NCBI RefSeq assembly: GCF_900113905.1
Contig: NZ_FORC01000006.1
Coordinates: 62,001 to 126,000, forward strand
Source: Phytopseudomonas argentinensis
Lineage (GTDB): Bacteria; Pseudomonadota; Gammaproteobacteria; Pseudomonadales; Pseudomonadaceae
Direction of reading: 5' to 3'
Length of the DNA stretch: 64,000 nt
Under the pieces are notes generated by a model. It had not been told where the DNA came from and did not search any database. It worked only from the letters and a program-made list of their open reading frames with translations. Positions 8,010-16,385 of this stretch are shown piece after piece (positions within the stretch are counted from its first letter, which is position 1; the number at the start of each line of letters is the position of its first letter). Position numbers and translations under genes: made by a program.

Positions 8010-11000
8010 TGCTCCTCACCGAGCTGCGGCGAACCGCCAGTACGCCGTGCGCGCCAAGCCTGGACGCGCTCCTGCAGCCCCATCACCAACACGAAGAACG
8101 ACGGCACGAAGAACACCGCCAGCAGGGTCCCGCTGAGCATGCCGCCGAATACCCCAGTGCCGATGGCGTGCTGGGTTTCGGCGCTGGCGCCGGAGGCGAG
8201 CATCAAGGGCACCACACCCAGGGTGAAGGCCAGCGACGTCATCAGGATCGGCCGCAGGCGCAGGCGCGCGGCGGTCACCGCGGCGTCCACCAGCGAACGG
8301 CCCTCGGCGTGCAACTGACGGGCGAATTCGACGATCAGGATGGCGTTCTTCGCCGACAGGCCGATGATGGTGATCATCCCCACCTTGAAGAACACATCGT
8401 TGGGCAGCCCGCGCAGCATTACCGCGGCCACCGCGCCGAGCAGGCCGAGGGGCACCACCAGCATCACCGACAGCGGGATCGACCAGCTCTCGTAGAGCGC
8501 CGCCAGCACCAGGAACACCACCAGCGCCGAGAGCGCCATGAGCAATGGTGCCTGGGCAGCCGACTGGCGTTCCTGCAGCGACTGGCCGGTCCAGGCCACC
8601 GCATAGCCCTGGGGCAACCCGGCCACCAGGCGCTCCATCTCGGCCATCGCCGCGCCGCTGGACACACCCGGCGCCGCACCGCCGGAAATGCGCACCGCGG
8701 GGAAGCCCTGGAAGCGCATCATCTGCTGTGGCGACTGGCTCCAAAGCGGGGTCACCACTTCACCCAGCGGCACCATGCCGCCATTGGCATTACGCACCCG
8801 CAGGTTGAGCACGTCGTCGAGCTGCATGCGCGCCGGGGCGTCGGCCTGCAGGATCACCTGCTGCATACGCCCGGCATTGGGGAAGTCGTTGACGTACAGC
8901 GAGCCCATGGCCGCCGACAGCGTGCTGCTCACCGCCGTGAACGACAGGCCCATGGCCTCGGCCTTCTGCCGGTCGATGTTCAGGCGAATGCTCTCGCCCG
9001 GCGGCAGCCCGTCCGGGTACACATCGCTGACGATCTCGCTCTGCCCGGCCAGTTCCAGCAGCTTCGCCTGGGCCTCGAGCAGTGCGGCTTCGCCGTGGTT
9101 GCCGCGATCCTGCAGGAACAGGGTAAAGCCCGAGGACGTACCCAGCTCGTCGATGGCCGGCGGCATCAGGCTCATCACCGTGCCCTCGACGCCATCGGCC
9201 ATGGCCGCCTGGGCCAGCGCCGCTTCCTCGGCGGCACTGGCGCCATTACGCTGATTCCAGTCCTTGAGCATGGTGAAGGCCATGGCGGCATTGGGGCCGG
9301 AGCCCGAAAAGCTGAAGCCCTGCACCACCATATTGGCGTCCAGCGCCGGGCGGCTGGCCACGTGGGCCTCGAAGCGCTTGACCACCTCCAGGGTGCGCTC
9401 GCTGGTGGCGCCGGTGGGCAACTGGATGGAGGTCATGAAGTAGCCCTGATCCTCCTCCGGCAGAAAGGACGACGGCAGTTGCTGCGCGGCGATGGCCAGT
9501 ACGCCGCAGAGCAGCACGAACACCGCCATCATCCGCCCGCTGCGCCCGACCATGCGGGCCACGCGGCCGGTGTAGCGCTCGGTCAGGCGCTCGAAGGCGC
9601 GGTTGAAGGCGCCGAAGAAGCCGCGTTTTTCATGGTGCCCGGCACCTACCGGGCGCAGCAGCGTGGCGCACAGCGCCGGCGTCAGGGTCAGGGCCAGGAA
9701 GGCCGAGAACAGGATCGACACCGCCATCGACAGGGTGAACTGCTGGTAGATCACCCCCACCGAGCCGCTGCCGAAGGCCATGGGGATGAATACCGCGGTG
9801 AGCACCAGGGTGATGCCGATCACCGCGCCGGTGATTTCCTGCATCGCCCGTTCGGTGGCCGCCTTGGGTGACAGGCCCTGGGTGGCCATCAGTCGTTCGA
9901 CGTTCTCGACCACCACGATGGCGTCGTCGACGATGATGCCGATGGCCAGCACCATGCCAAACATGGTCAGCGAGTTGATCGAAAAGCCCGCCAGCAGCAT
10001 CACCGCGAAGGTACCGAGCAGCGCGATGGGCGCGACGATGGCCGGGATCAGCGTGTAGCGCATGTTCTGCAGGAACAGGAACATCACCAGAAACACCAGC
10101 ACCATGGCCTCGAACAGGGTGTAGGCCACCTTCTCGATGGATACCTTGACGAAGGGCGCGGTGTCGAACGGCACCGAATAGCTCATGCCCGCGGGCATGC
10201 TCGGCGCCAGTTCGGCCAGCCGGTCGCGCACCCCCTGGGCGGTGCGCACCGCGTTGGCACCGGGTGACAACTGGATCGCCGCGCTGGTTGCCGACACACC
10301 GTTCTCGCGGTTGGAAAACCCATAGGACTGGGCGCCCAGCTCGACCCGCGCCACGTCGCCGATGGTCACCCGCGCGCCATCGGCGGTGGCACGCAGCACC
10401 ACGGCGGCGAACTGCTCGGGGGTTTCCAGCTGGCCTTCGACGGTCAGCGGCACGGTCAGCCGCTGGCCCGGCAACGCCGGTTCGTCACCGACCCGGCCAG
10501 GGGCGATCTGCGCGTTCTGCGCCTCGATGGCCTGGGCCAGGTCGCCCATGGTCAGGCCAAAGGCGGTGAGCTTGTTGGGGTCGACCCAGATGCGCAGCGC
10601 CTGCTCGGCGCCAAACAACTGCACGCGGCCGACGCCGTCGATGCGGCGCAGCTCGGGCACCACGTTGCGCGCCAGGTAATCGTTGAGCGCCACCTCGTCG
10701 AACTGGCCGTCCGGCGACGTCATGCCGATCATCATCAGAAAACCCGAGGCGGCGGACTCCACCTGCAGACCGCTCTGGCGCACCACCTGGGGCAGGCGCG
10801 GTTCGACCGCCTTGATGCGGTTCTGCACGTCCACCTGGGCCAGCTCGGGATCGGTGCCCGGCTTGAAGGTGGCGGTGATCTGCGCGGTGCCCGAGGTGTC
10901 CACCGAGGACTCGAAGTACATCAGGTTCTTGACCCCGGACAGCTCGCGCTCGACCAGGCTGACCACCGAATCGTCGAGGGTCTTGGGCGTAGCGCCCGGA

Positions 11001-11146
11001 TAGGTGGCGTACAGCGTCACCGAGGGCGGCGCCACCGAGGGGTAGCGGGCGATGGGCAACTGCGGGATGGCGATGACGCCAAACAGCACGATAAACAGGG
11101 CGATCACCCAGGCGAACACCGGACGATTGATGAAGAACTGCGGCAT
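8006..11146 (-). CDS. RND multidrug efflux pump, inner-membrane transporter (AdeB/MexB-like, HAE1 family)
   Basis: A 1046-residue hydrophobe/amphiphile-exporting RND pump of normal length. It starts with MPQFFINRPVFAWVIA, typical of HAE1 pumps. It carries the proton-relay aspartates in helix 4 (VDDAIVV, D407 and D408) and the partner lysine in helix 10 (GLSAKNAILIVE). Two large periplasmic loops follow helices 1 and 7 as expected. The gene starts 15 bases after the adaptor stop and overlaps the channel gene, so adaptor, pump and channel are made together. It should be active, pumping drugs from the membrane or periplasm out of the cell. The substrate range is not readable from sequence. Confidence 0.95.
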   Translation of the reverse strand: MPQFFINRPVFAWVIALFIVLFGVIAIPQLPIARYPSVAPPSVTLYATYPGATPKTLDDSVVSLVERELSGVKNLMYFESSVDTSGTAQITATFKPGTDPELAQVDVQNRIKAVEPRLPQVVRQSGLQVESAASGFLMMIGMTSPDGQFDEVALNDYLARNVVPELRRIDGVGRVQLFGAEQALRIWVDPNKLTAFGLTMGDLAQAIEAQNAQIAPGRVGDEPALPGQRLTVPLTVEGQLETPEQFAAVVLRATADGARVTIGDVARVELGAQSYGFSNRENGVSATSAAIQLSPGANAVRTAQGVRDRLAELAPSMPAGMSYSVPFDTAPFVKVSIEKVAYTLFEAMVLVFLVMFLFLQNMRYTLIPAIVAPIALLGTFAVMLLAGFSINSLTMFGMVLAIGIIVDDAIVVVENVERLMATQGLSPKAATERAMQEITGAVIGITLVLTAVFIPMAFGSGSVGVIYQQFTLSMAVSILFSAFLALTLTPALCATLLRPVGAGHHEKRGFFGAFNRAFERLTERYTGRVARMVGRSGRMMAVFVLLCGVLAIAAQQLPSSFLPEEDQGYFMTSIQLPTGATSERTLEVVKRFEAHVASRPALDANMVVQGFSFSGSGPNAAMAFTMLKDWNQRNGASAAEEAALAQAAMADGVEGTVMSLMPPAIDELGTSSGFTLFLQDRGNHGEAALLEAQAKLLELAGQSEIVSDVYPDGLPPGESIRLNIDRQKAEAMGLSFTAVSSTLSAAMGSLYVNDFPNAGRMQQVILQADAPARMQLDDVLNLRVRNANGGMVPLGEVVTPLWSQSPQQMMRFQGFPAVRISGGAAPGVSSGAAMAEMERLVAGLPQGYAVAWTGQSLQERQSAAQAPLLMALSALVVFLVLAALYESWSIPLSVMLVVPLGLLGAVAAVMLRGLPNDVFFKVGMITIIGLSAKNAILIVEFARQLHAEGRSLVDAAVTAARLRLRPILMTSLAFTLGVVPLMLASGASAETQHAIGTGVFGGMLSGTLLAVFFVPSFFVLVMGLQERVQAWRARRTGGSPQLGEEQ

Positions 11147-11161
11147 GGTTGCGTCTCCTGA

Positions 11162-12322
11162 TCAGCGCGCGGCCGAGCTGGCCAGCTCGCCAGCCGTGCC
11201 GGATTGCCAAGGTCGCGCGTTGACCGCAACGCCCTCCTCAAGGCGTTCGAGGCCTTCGATCACCACCCGCTGGCCGGCACTGAGCCCGGACGCGATGCGG
11301 TAGCGACGCGCCACCAGCTCACCCAGCTCGACCGGCACCCGCCGCACCTGCTCGCCTTCGCCCAGCACCCACACGCTGGCTTGGCCGTCGCGGCGCAGCA
11401 CCGCCTGCTGCGGCACGCTCAGGGCAGCGCCGTAATGCGCCCGTGGCACCCGCGCCAGCACGTACATGCCCGGCAGCAACTGGCGGTGGGGGTTGTCGAC
11501 CTGGATACGCAGCAGCAGGTTGCCGGTGCCGGCATCCACGCTGATCCCCGAGAACAGGATCCTGCCGCTCAGCCCATAGGCCTTGCCGCTGCTGTCGAGT
11601 ACCTCGACCTGCACGCCATCGGCGCCAGGGGCCAACTGACTGCCCAGGGCATGGCGCCAGCGCTCCAGGCGGGTGGCCGACTCGCGCACATCGACATACA
11701 CCTGGTCGATCTGCTGCACGGTGGCCATGGGCGTCGTGTCGGTGCTCGCCACCAGGGCGCCTTCGGAGACCTGCGCCTGATCGACGCGGCCGGCAATCGG
11801 TGCGTTGACCGTTGCGAACTTCAGGTCCAGGCGCTTGCGCGCCAGCACCGCCTCGGCCTGGGCCACGTCGGCGGCGGCCTGCTCGCGCAGGGAAGCGGCA
11901 TCGTCATAGACCTGCTGGCTGACCGCCTCGGCGCTCACCAGCGGCTGTAGGCGCTCGGCCTGGATACGTGCGCGCGAAAGCACCGCCTGGGCGCGCTTGA
12001 GAGCCGCATCGGCGGTCTGCACCTCGGCGGCGAAGGGCGCCGCATCGATCTGGAACAGCGCGGCGCCGGCCTTGACGTCGGCGCCCTGCTCGAACAACCG
12101 GCGCTGCACGATGCCGCTGACCTGCGGGCGAATCTCCGCGCTGCGCAAGGCGGCAACGCGCCCCGGCAGGTCTTCGCTGATTTCCAGGGCCTGCGCCGTC
12201 AGGGTCATTATCGAGACCTGCGCGGGCGCCGCTTGCGCCTCCTGCTCTGCCGAATCACAACCGCTCAATATCAGGGCGCACAGGCAAAGGCCGATGACGT
12301 ACCACCCCTTATGACTTCCCAT
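11162..12322 (-). CDS. RND efflux periplasmic adaptor lipoprotein (membrane fusion protein, AdeA/MexA-like)
   Basis: I choose the ATG at 12322, which gives a 386-residue protein with a short signal peptide and lipobox (LILSGC) and an AAGG ribosome-binding site upstream. Starts further upstream would put some 50 unrelated residues before the signal peptide. The body has the usual adaptor order: a barrel-sandwich half (GIVQRRLFEQGADVKAGAAL), a helical hairpin, the second half-lipoyl motif (VNAPIAGRVDQAQVSEGALV), a beta-barrel and a membrane-proximal domain. It bridges the RND pump and the outer-membrane channel. It is the first gene of a four-gene operon and is divergent from an AdeRS-like two-component system 136 bases away, the arrangement known from adeRS-adeABC. 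Confidence 0.92.
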   Translation of the reverse strand: MGSHKGWYVIGLCLCALILSGCDSAEQEAQAAPAQVSIMTLTAQALEISEDLPGRVAALRSAEIRPQVSGIVQRRLFEQGADVKAGAALFQIDAAPFAAEVQTADAALKRAQAVLSRARIQAERLQPLVSAEAVSQQVYDDAASLREQAAADVAQAEAVLARKRLDLKFATVNAPIAGRVDQAQVSEGALVASTDTTPMATVQQIDQVYVDVRESATRLERWRHALGSQLAPGADGVQVEVLDSSGKAYGLSGRILFSGISVDAGTGNLLLRIQVDNPHRQLLPGMYVLARVPRAHYGAALSVPQQAVLRRDGQASVWVLGEGEQVRRVPVELGELVARRYRIASGLSAGQRVVIEGLERLEEGVAVNARPWQSGTAGELASSAAR

Positions 12323-12458
12323 AACCTTGCCAACCTCACAGATGATTTGGTCCTGCGCACCAAGCGCAGCATCTGAAGGCGAGTGTCGGCGCAAACAATC
12401 GGGATTGATTCGAGCTTTTGTGGAGATAATGTGGAGGCCAGCCGAAAAGGTGAAATTC
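12323..12458. promoter_or_regulatory. Divergent regulatory region between the efflux operon and its two-component system
   Basis: These 136 bases must contain the promoters of both the efflux operon (leftward) and the response regulator gene (rightward). Two small perfect inverted repeats are visible: CTGCGC/GCGCAG at 12353-12369 and CAATC-GG-GATTG at 12396-12407. Either could be an operator, but they are short and I cannot assign them. In adeRS-adeABC the regulator is known to bind this intercistronic region. Confidence 0.45.
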
Positions 12459-13184
12459 ATGACGTTGCCGCCCACCGCAACACCCCGCCAGGATGCGCTG
12501 ATCCTGATCGCCGAGGACGAGAGCGAGATCGCCGAGATCCTTGCCGCCTACCTGCAGCGTGGCGGCTTGCGCACGGTGCACGCCCGCGACGGCCAGGAGG
12601 CGCTGAACCAGCACCAGGCGCTCAAACCCGACCTGGTACTGCTCGACGTGCAGATGCCGCGCCTGGATGGCTGGCAGGTGCTGGCCGAGATTCGTCACCG
12701 TGGCGACACGCCGGTGATCATGCTCACCGCCCTGGATCAGGACATCGACAAGCTGATGGGCCTGCGCATCGGTGCCGACGACTACGTGGTCAAGCCCTTC
12801 AACCCGGCCGAGGTGGTGGCCCGGGTCACCGCAGTGCTCAGGCGTGCCAAGACCAGCGGCGCGGCCGGCAGCCGCCGACTACGGGTGGGCCGCTTCGAGG
12901 TCGACCTGGATCATCATGAGGCTACCGTCATCGGCGGCGACCAGCCGCAGGCACTGGACCTGACCCTGACCGAATTCAAGATCCTGGTTACCCTGATGCG
13001 TACTCCAAAACGCGTATTCAGCCGCGCCGAACTGCTGGTCGGCTGCCTGCCCGAAGGCGACACCCAGGAGCGCACCGTGGACAGCCATATCAGCAAGCTG
13101 CGCCGCAAGCTGGAAACCCTCGACATCCGGGGCACGCCGGTCAGCGTGCGCGGCGTCGGCTATCGCTTCGGCAGCGGCACATGA
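12459..13184 (+). CDS. OmpR-family response regulator (AdeR-like)
   Basis: A 241-residue response regulator. The receiver domain shows the acidic pair E19-D20, the phospho-acceptor D63 (VLLDVQMP), the conserved Thr in VIMLTALDQDIDK and the Lys in YVVKPFN. The C-terminal winged helix contains LTLTEFKIL and the recognition-helix region RTVDSHISKLRRKL. The TALDQDIDK and RIGADDYVVKPFNP segments closely resemble AdeR as I remember it. I use the ATG at 12459; an upstream in-frame ATG at 12327 would add 44 unrelated residues. It overlaps the kinase gene by four bases and is divergent from the efflux operon, so it most likely activates that operon. Confidence 0.9.
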   Translation: MTLPPTATPRQDALILIAEDESEIAEILAAYLQRGGLRTVHARDGQEALNQHQALKPDLVLLDVQMPRLDGWQVLAEIRHRGDTPVIMLTALDQDIDKLMGLRIGADDYVVKPFNPAEVVARVTAVLRRAKTSGAAGSRRLRVGRFEVDLDHHEATVIGGDQPQALDLTLTEFKILVTLMRTPKRVFSRAELLVGCLPEGDTQERTVDSHISKLRRKLETLDIRGTPVSVRGVGYRFGSGT

Positions 13185-14242
13185 ACGGTGCAGTGAGCCT
13201 GCGCCGGCAGATCCTGCTGTCGCTGAGCATCATGGCGGTGGGCGTGATCCTGCTGTCGATCGTCGGCAGCTACGCCTTCTACGCCGTGGCCTCGACCCTC
13301 GCCCCCGGCAGCATCTCGGAAACCTGGGTGCCTTCCGGCATCGAGATGCTGTGGATGGTCGGCACCATCTTCGTGGCGCTGTGCATCGCCGGCTATGTGG
13401 GCATCCGCCTGTCGCGGCGCATTCTCACCCCGCTCAACTCGGTGGCCCACAGCCTGCGGGAGATTGCCCAGGGCAACCTGCAGGCCCGCGCCGCGCCGGA
13501 TGATCAGGCGCTGGGCGAAACCGGCCAGCTGGTACGCGACTTCAACACCATGGCCGAGCGCCTGCAGAGCGTGACCCGCGAACAGCAGTTCTGGAATGCC
13601 GCGGTGGCCCACGAGCTGCGCACCCCGGTGACCATCCTGCGCGGGCGCCTGCAAGGCCTGGCCGAAGGCGTATTTGCGCCCAGCGCGGAAACCTTCCAGG
13701 GGCTGCTGCGCCAGGTCGAGGGACTTGGCCGGCTGATCGAAGACCTGCGCGTGCTGAGCCTCAACGACAGCGACCACTTGCAACTGGACCTGGCCACCAC
13801 CTGCCCCGCCGAGACCATCGCCGCCACGGTGCAGGCCTTCTCCGGCCGGCTGCAGGCTCGCGGCTTCGAGGTGCAGCTGCAGTTGGACGAACACACCGCG
13901 GTGGTCTGCGACACCTTTCGCCTGCGCCAGGCGCTGATCGCCCTGCTGGAAAATGCCCTGGCCCATGCCGACCCTGGCCAGCTGCGCATCGAAACCGGCG
14001 TGGCGGCTGGCGGCTACCGGCTGAGCGTGACCGACGACGGCCCCGGTATCGACGCCGAACTGGCTGCCCAGGTGTTCGAGGCGTTTCGCCGTGGCGAGCC
14101 GTCGCGCTCACGCCACAGCGGCGGTAGCGGCCTCGGCCTGGCGGTGGTCAAGGCCATCGCCCAAGCCCACGGCGGGCAGGCACACTGCGAACGGGCGGGA
14201 AAGGGTACGCGGTTCAGCGTGCAGCTGCCGTTATCGGCTTGA
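13181..14242 (+). CDS. Sensor histidine kinase (AdeS-like)
   Basis: A compact 353-residue membrane kinase. Two hydrophobic segments (about residues 11-38 and 55-76) enclose a periplasmic loop of only some 20 residues, so sensing probably happens within or near the membrane. A HAMP domain follows (about 77-130). The HisKA phospho-acceptor is H144 (AVAHELRTP). The ATPase domain has the N box (LLENALAHAD), G1 (DDGPGID) and G2 (GSGLGLAVV). The short length fits AdeS (about 360 residues) better than BaeS (about 470). It is co-transcribed with the response regulator. Its gene converges on the HD-GYP gene with no spacer, the two stops being adjacent. Confidence 0.9.
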   Translation: MNGAVSLRRQILLSLSIMAVGVILLSIVGSYAFYAVASTLAPGSISETWVPSGIEMLWMVGTIFVALCIAGYVGIRLSRRILTPLNSVAHSLREIAQGNLQARAAPDDQALGETGQLVRDFNTMAERLQSVTREQQFWNAAVAHELRTPVTILRGRLQGLAEGVFAPSAETFQGLLRQVEGLGRLIEDLRVLSLNDSDHLQLDLATTCPAETIAATVQAFSGRLQARGFEVQLQLDEHTAVVCDTFRLRQALIALLENALAHADPGQLRIETGVAAGGYRLSVTDDGPGIDAELAAQVFEAFRRGEPSRSRHSGGSGLGLAVVKAIAQAHGGQAHCERAGKGTRFSVQLPLSA

Positions 14243-15442
14243 CTAGCGCCAGAAGTCGTCGAGATTGCTGAAGCCCCACTCGCCCGGGTCCTCGCGCCCG
14301 ACGATACGGTCATTGGCGCCTGGCCGCGACAGGTCCACTTCCTGCTGGGCGATGGCAGCCCTGCTCTTGGCCGAGAAGAACACCCGCACCACCGGTGTGG
14401 TCAGCTTGCCCGGCAGCAGGTCGACCACCACACCAAGGCGCCCCGACTCCAGGCGCACCAGCGAACCCAATGGGTAGATGCCGACCGTGCGCACCAGGGC
14501 GTGGAACACCCGGGTGTCGAAGTGGCCCGTCCACTGCGCCATGCGCGCCAAGGATTCGGCCGGGCTCCAGGCATGCTTGTAGGGGCGGTTGGAGGTGATG
14601 GCGTCATACACGTCGCAGACCGCGCCCATGCGCGCCAGCAGGCTGATGTTCTCGCCGGCGAGCCCGTACGGATAGCCGCTGCCATCGTACTTTTCATGAT
14701 GATGCAGGCAGACGTCCAGCGCCGACTCGGGCAGCGAACCGGCCGCCCGCAACATGGCGTGGCCACGCTCGGGATGGCTGCGCATCACCGCGAATTCGGC
14801 GTCGCTGAGGCTGCCGGGCTTGTTCAGTACCTCGAGCGGCATGGCCATCTTGCCGACGTCGTGCAGCAACCCGGCCAGGCCGGCCTCACGGGCGTGCTCT
14901 TCGTCCAGGCCCAGTTGCCGCGCCAGAGAGAGCATCAGCGCGCATACCGCCACCGAATGCATGTAAGTGTATTCGTCCTTGTGCTTGAGACGCGCCAGGC
15001 CGAGCAGCGCCGAACTGTTGCGCGCCAGCGATTCGCTGATGTCGGCGACCAGCGGCATGCAGCCCTCGACATTGATGGCATTGCCCAGGCGGGCCTCCTG
15101 GAACAGCTCGGTGACGGCCTTCTTCGAGCGGTTGATCAGCCTGGCGGCGCGCTGCAGCTCATCGCGCACGCTGCAGCGCGCCACGGCAGCCACCACAGTC
15201 GGCTCGGCGACCGGCACGGCCGCCTCGGGAGCAGGCGCCGGGCCAGACTGGTTGGCCACGTCCAGTCCCTTGCTGGTATCGATCCATACCCCGCTCACAC
15301 CGCTCTGCCGCACCCGGGCCAGGTCTTCGGCGTCTTCGATGACGAAGCGACTCTTCCAGAACGGGTGTGACAGCCAGTTGCCATCGAAACCCTGGATGAA
15401 CATGCCAACGCGAACCGCCTGCGTGGATATCTTTTTCAGCAT
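14243..15442 (-). CDS. HD-GYP domain c-di-GMP phosphodiesterase with DUF3391 N-terminus
   Basis: The ATG at 15442 gives 399 residues. The N-terminal 130 or so match the DUF3391 domain that often precedes HD-GYP ([19 protein letters not shown]). The catalytic part carries the HD motif ([12 protein letters not shown]), the second metal ligand pair ([14 protein letters not shown], with the GYP signature) and HPERGHAML. All key residues appear intact, so it should hydrolyse cyclic-di-GMP and lower its level, favouring motility over biofilm. No sensory membrane segment is visible. Its stop abuts the stop of the convergent histidine kinase gene. The cue is unknown. Confidence 0.92.
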   Translation of the reverse strand: MLKKISTQAVRVGMFIQGFDGNWLSHPFWKSRFVIEDAEDLARVRQSGVSGVWIDTSKGLDVANQSGPAPAPEAAVPVAEPTVVAAVARCSVRDELQRAARLINRSKKAVTELFQEARLGNAINVEGCMPLVADISESLARNSSALLGLARLKHKDEYTYMHSVAVCALMLSLARQLGLDEEHAREAGLAGLLHDVGKMAMPLEVLNKPGSLSDAEFAVMRSHPERGHAMLRAAGSLPESALDVCLHHHEKYDGSGYPYGLAGENISLLARMGAVCDVYDAITSNRPYKHAWSPAESLARMAQWTGHFDTRVFHALVRTVGIYPLGSLVRLESGRLGVVVDLLPGKLTTPVVRVFFSAKSRAAIAQQEVDLSRPGANDRIVGREDPGEWGFSNLDDFWR

Positions 15443-15570
15443 GGGCGCCTCGACACGACTCCGCGAACATGGATGCCTGCCCAATAATCTAGCCCATCCT
15501 GGCAATGTCCAGTGACCAAGGTGGCTGGCGTCGTCACAAATTCCGGGTTAGTTTGGCCGCCCCGTTATCC

Positions 15571-15810
15571 ATGACGACTGTTGCCATGCTGCCACGCAAG
15601 CTGCACCGCCTGACCATCCTCGGCCTGGTGTTCTTCATTCTCGGCCTGATCGGCGTCCTGTATGCCCTGTACGCGATCTACAGTGGCCCGCGCCCAGCCG
15701 ACCCGGACCTGACCCGCAGCCTAGTGATCGCCGCGGGCATGCAACTGACCGGCTACGTGCTGCTCAATCGCAACCGCTGGAAGATGATGGTGGGTAAAAG
15801 CCGCAAGTAA
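15571..15810 (+). CDS. Small two-helix membrane protein of unknown function
   Basis: About 79 residues: a short basic N-terminus, a strong hydrophobic helix (LTILGLVFFILGLIGVLYAL), a short polar loop (SGPRPADPDLTRS) and a second, weaker helix (LVIAAGMQLTGYVLL) ending in a basic tail. The start is uncertain: ATGs at 15571 and 15586 are both possible and neither has a clear ribosome-binding site. It is divergent from the HD-GYP gene and followed by a hairpin. I do not recognise a named family. Confidence 0.6.
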   Translation: MTTVAMLPRKLHRLTILGLVFFILGLIGVLYALYAIYSGPRPADPDLTRSLVIAAGMQLTGYVLLNRNRWKMMVGKSRK

Positions 15811-15814
15811 AGCA

Positions 15815-15836
15815 CCGCGCCGGATTGCCGGCGCGG
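15815..15836 (+). terminator. Probable terminator hairpin
   Basis: A perfect nine-pair stem (CCGCGCCGG / CCGGCGCGG) with a four-base loop starts five bases after the small membrane protein gene. The following T tract is weak (CTTGGTCTT), so termination may be partial. Confidence 0.6.
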
Positions 15837-15845
15837 CTTGGTCTT

Positions 15846-15915
15846 AGAGCCTGTCCACGATCTTTATGAGCATGAAGCGGCAACTACAAGGCAAAAGCCG
15901 ACATCCAGCGCTTTG
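15846..15915 (-). repeat. Partial copy of the inverted-repeat element of 4760-4989
   Basis: AGAGCCTGTCCACGATCT at 15846-15863 matches both ends of the element at 4760-4989. The adjoining bases, read in reverse complement, align with 4935-4989 (shared CTTTTGCCTTG and CTTCATG blocks). The other half is missing; similarity stops near 15915, close to where the next repeat begins. Confidence 0.5.
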
Positions 15916-15953
15916 GCTTTTTATGTTTCCTCTCGTGCAAAAGTAACTGACGA

Positions 15954-16183
15954 CGCCAATCGCCCCTTCAGGAGGCCGAGTGGAATCGTTGTGGAGAGGG
16001 TTGAGCGACATGGATGTCGCGAGAGCCGCGATGGGCCAAGGATGGCCCTTCGCGGCGAGCCCTCGGAACAATGATGAAGCGAGGGAACCCCGGCGAAGCC
16101 GGGGCCGTATGTCGGGGCTAGACCTTTTGGTTACTTTTGGGGCAATGCCAAAAGTAACCCGCTCGTCAGAGCGGAACCGAGCA
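15954..16183 (+). repeat. Dispersed structured intergenic repeat, copy A
   Basis: About 230 bases, clearly homologous to 46378-46600. It contains three hairpins: CGACAT-GG-ATGTCG (16006-16019), a long stem at 16026-16055 (CCGCGA and GGGCCA arms), and GGTTACTTTTGG / CCAAAAGTAACC (16129-16159). In the other copy the stems are kept although bases differ. A GC hairpin at 16088-16104 is specific to this copy. Confidence 0.75.
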
Positions 16184-16257
16184 TATAAACAACTCGGTAA
16201 TGCTGGCGGACTCATGTCGGTACGGGCGGGGACGCCCAGTCCATGCCCGTGATTTTT

Positions 16258-16281
16258 CGCGGGCATGGCCCGCTCCCACAG
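16258..16281. repeat. Single REP sequence
   Basis: CGCGGGCATGGCCCGCTCCC, then ACA, is the same palindromic unit found at 28822-28844 and 46677-46702. It is the GGGAGCGGGCC variety of the Pseudomonas REP. Confidence 0.75.
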
Positions 16282-16385
16282 ATAATCACCAGCCACCCTA
16301 ACGGGGGGCGAACGGTCGCTTTCGCCACTTAGCTGCCAAATTCGACGAACCTGGGCTGAAAGAACAGGCTTTCAACGAAATGGCC

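Larger units (their letters stand above)
15811..16385. other. 575-base gene-free region made of dispersed repeats
   Basis: After a terminator hairpin this gap holds, in order, a half copy of the inverted-repeat element seen at 4760-4989 (15846-15915), a structured 230-base repeat (15954-16183) and a REP sequence (16258-16281). Short ORFs here are shadows of the repeats. The promoter of no flanking gene is needed here, because both neighbours end towards the gap. Confidence 0.7.

Noticed and set aside
6558-8318. 586-codon open frame opposite the outer-membrane channel gene
   Set aside because: Shadow of a GC-rich gene; composition and lack of motifs exclude it.
8009-9871. 620-codon open frame on the plus strand opposite the RND pump
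   Set aside because: It is antisense to a clear RND transporter, rich in His, Gln, Arg and Gly as expected from GC-rich shadow frames, and has no family features.
15980-16252. 90-codon ORF inside the dispersed repeat
   Set aside because: The frame follows the repeat and is not kept as coding sequence in copy B at 46378-46600; differences fit hairpin pairing rather than codons.
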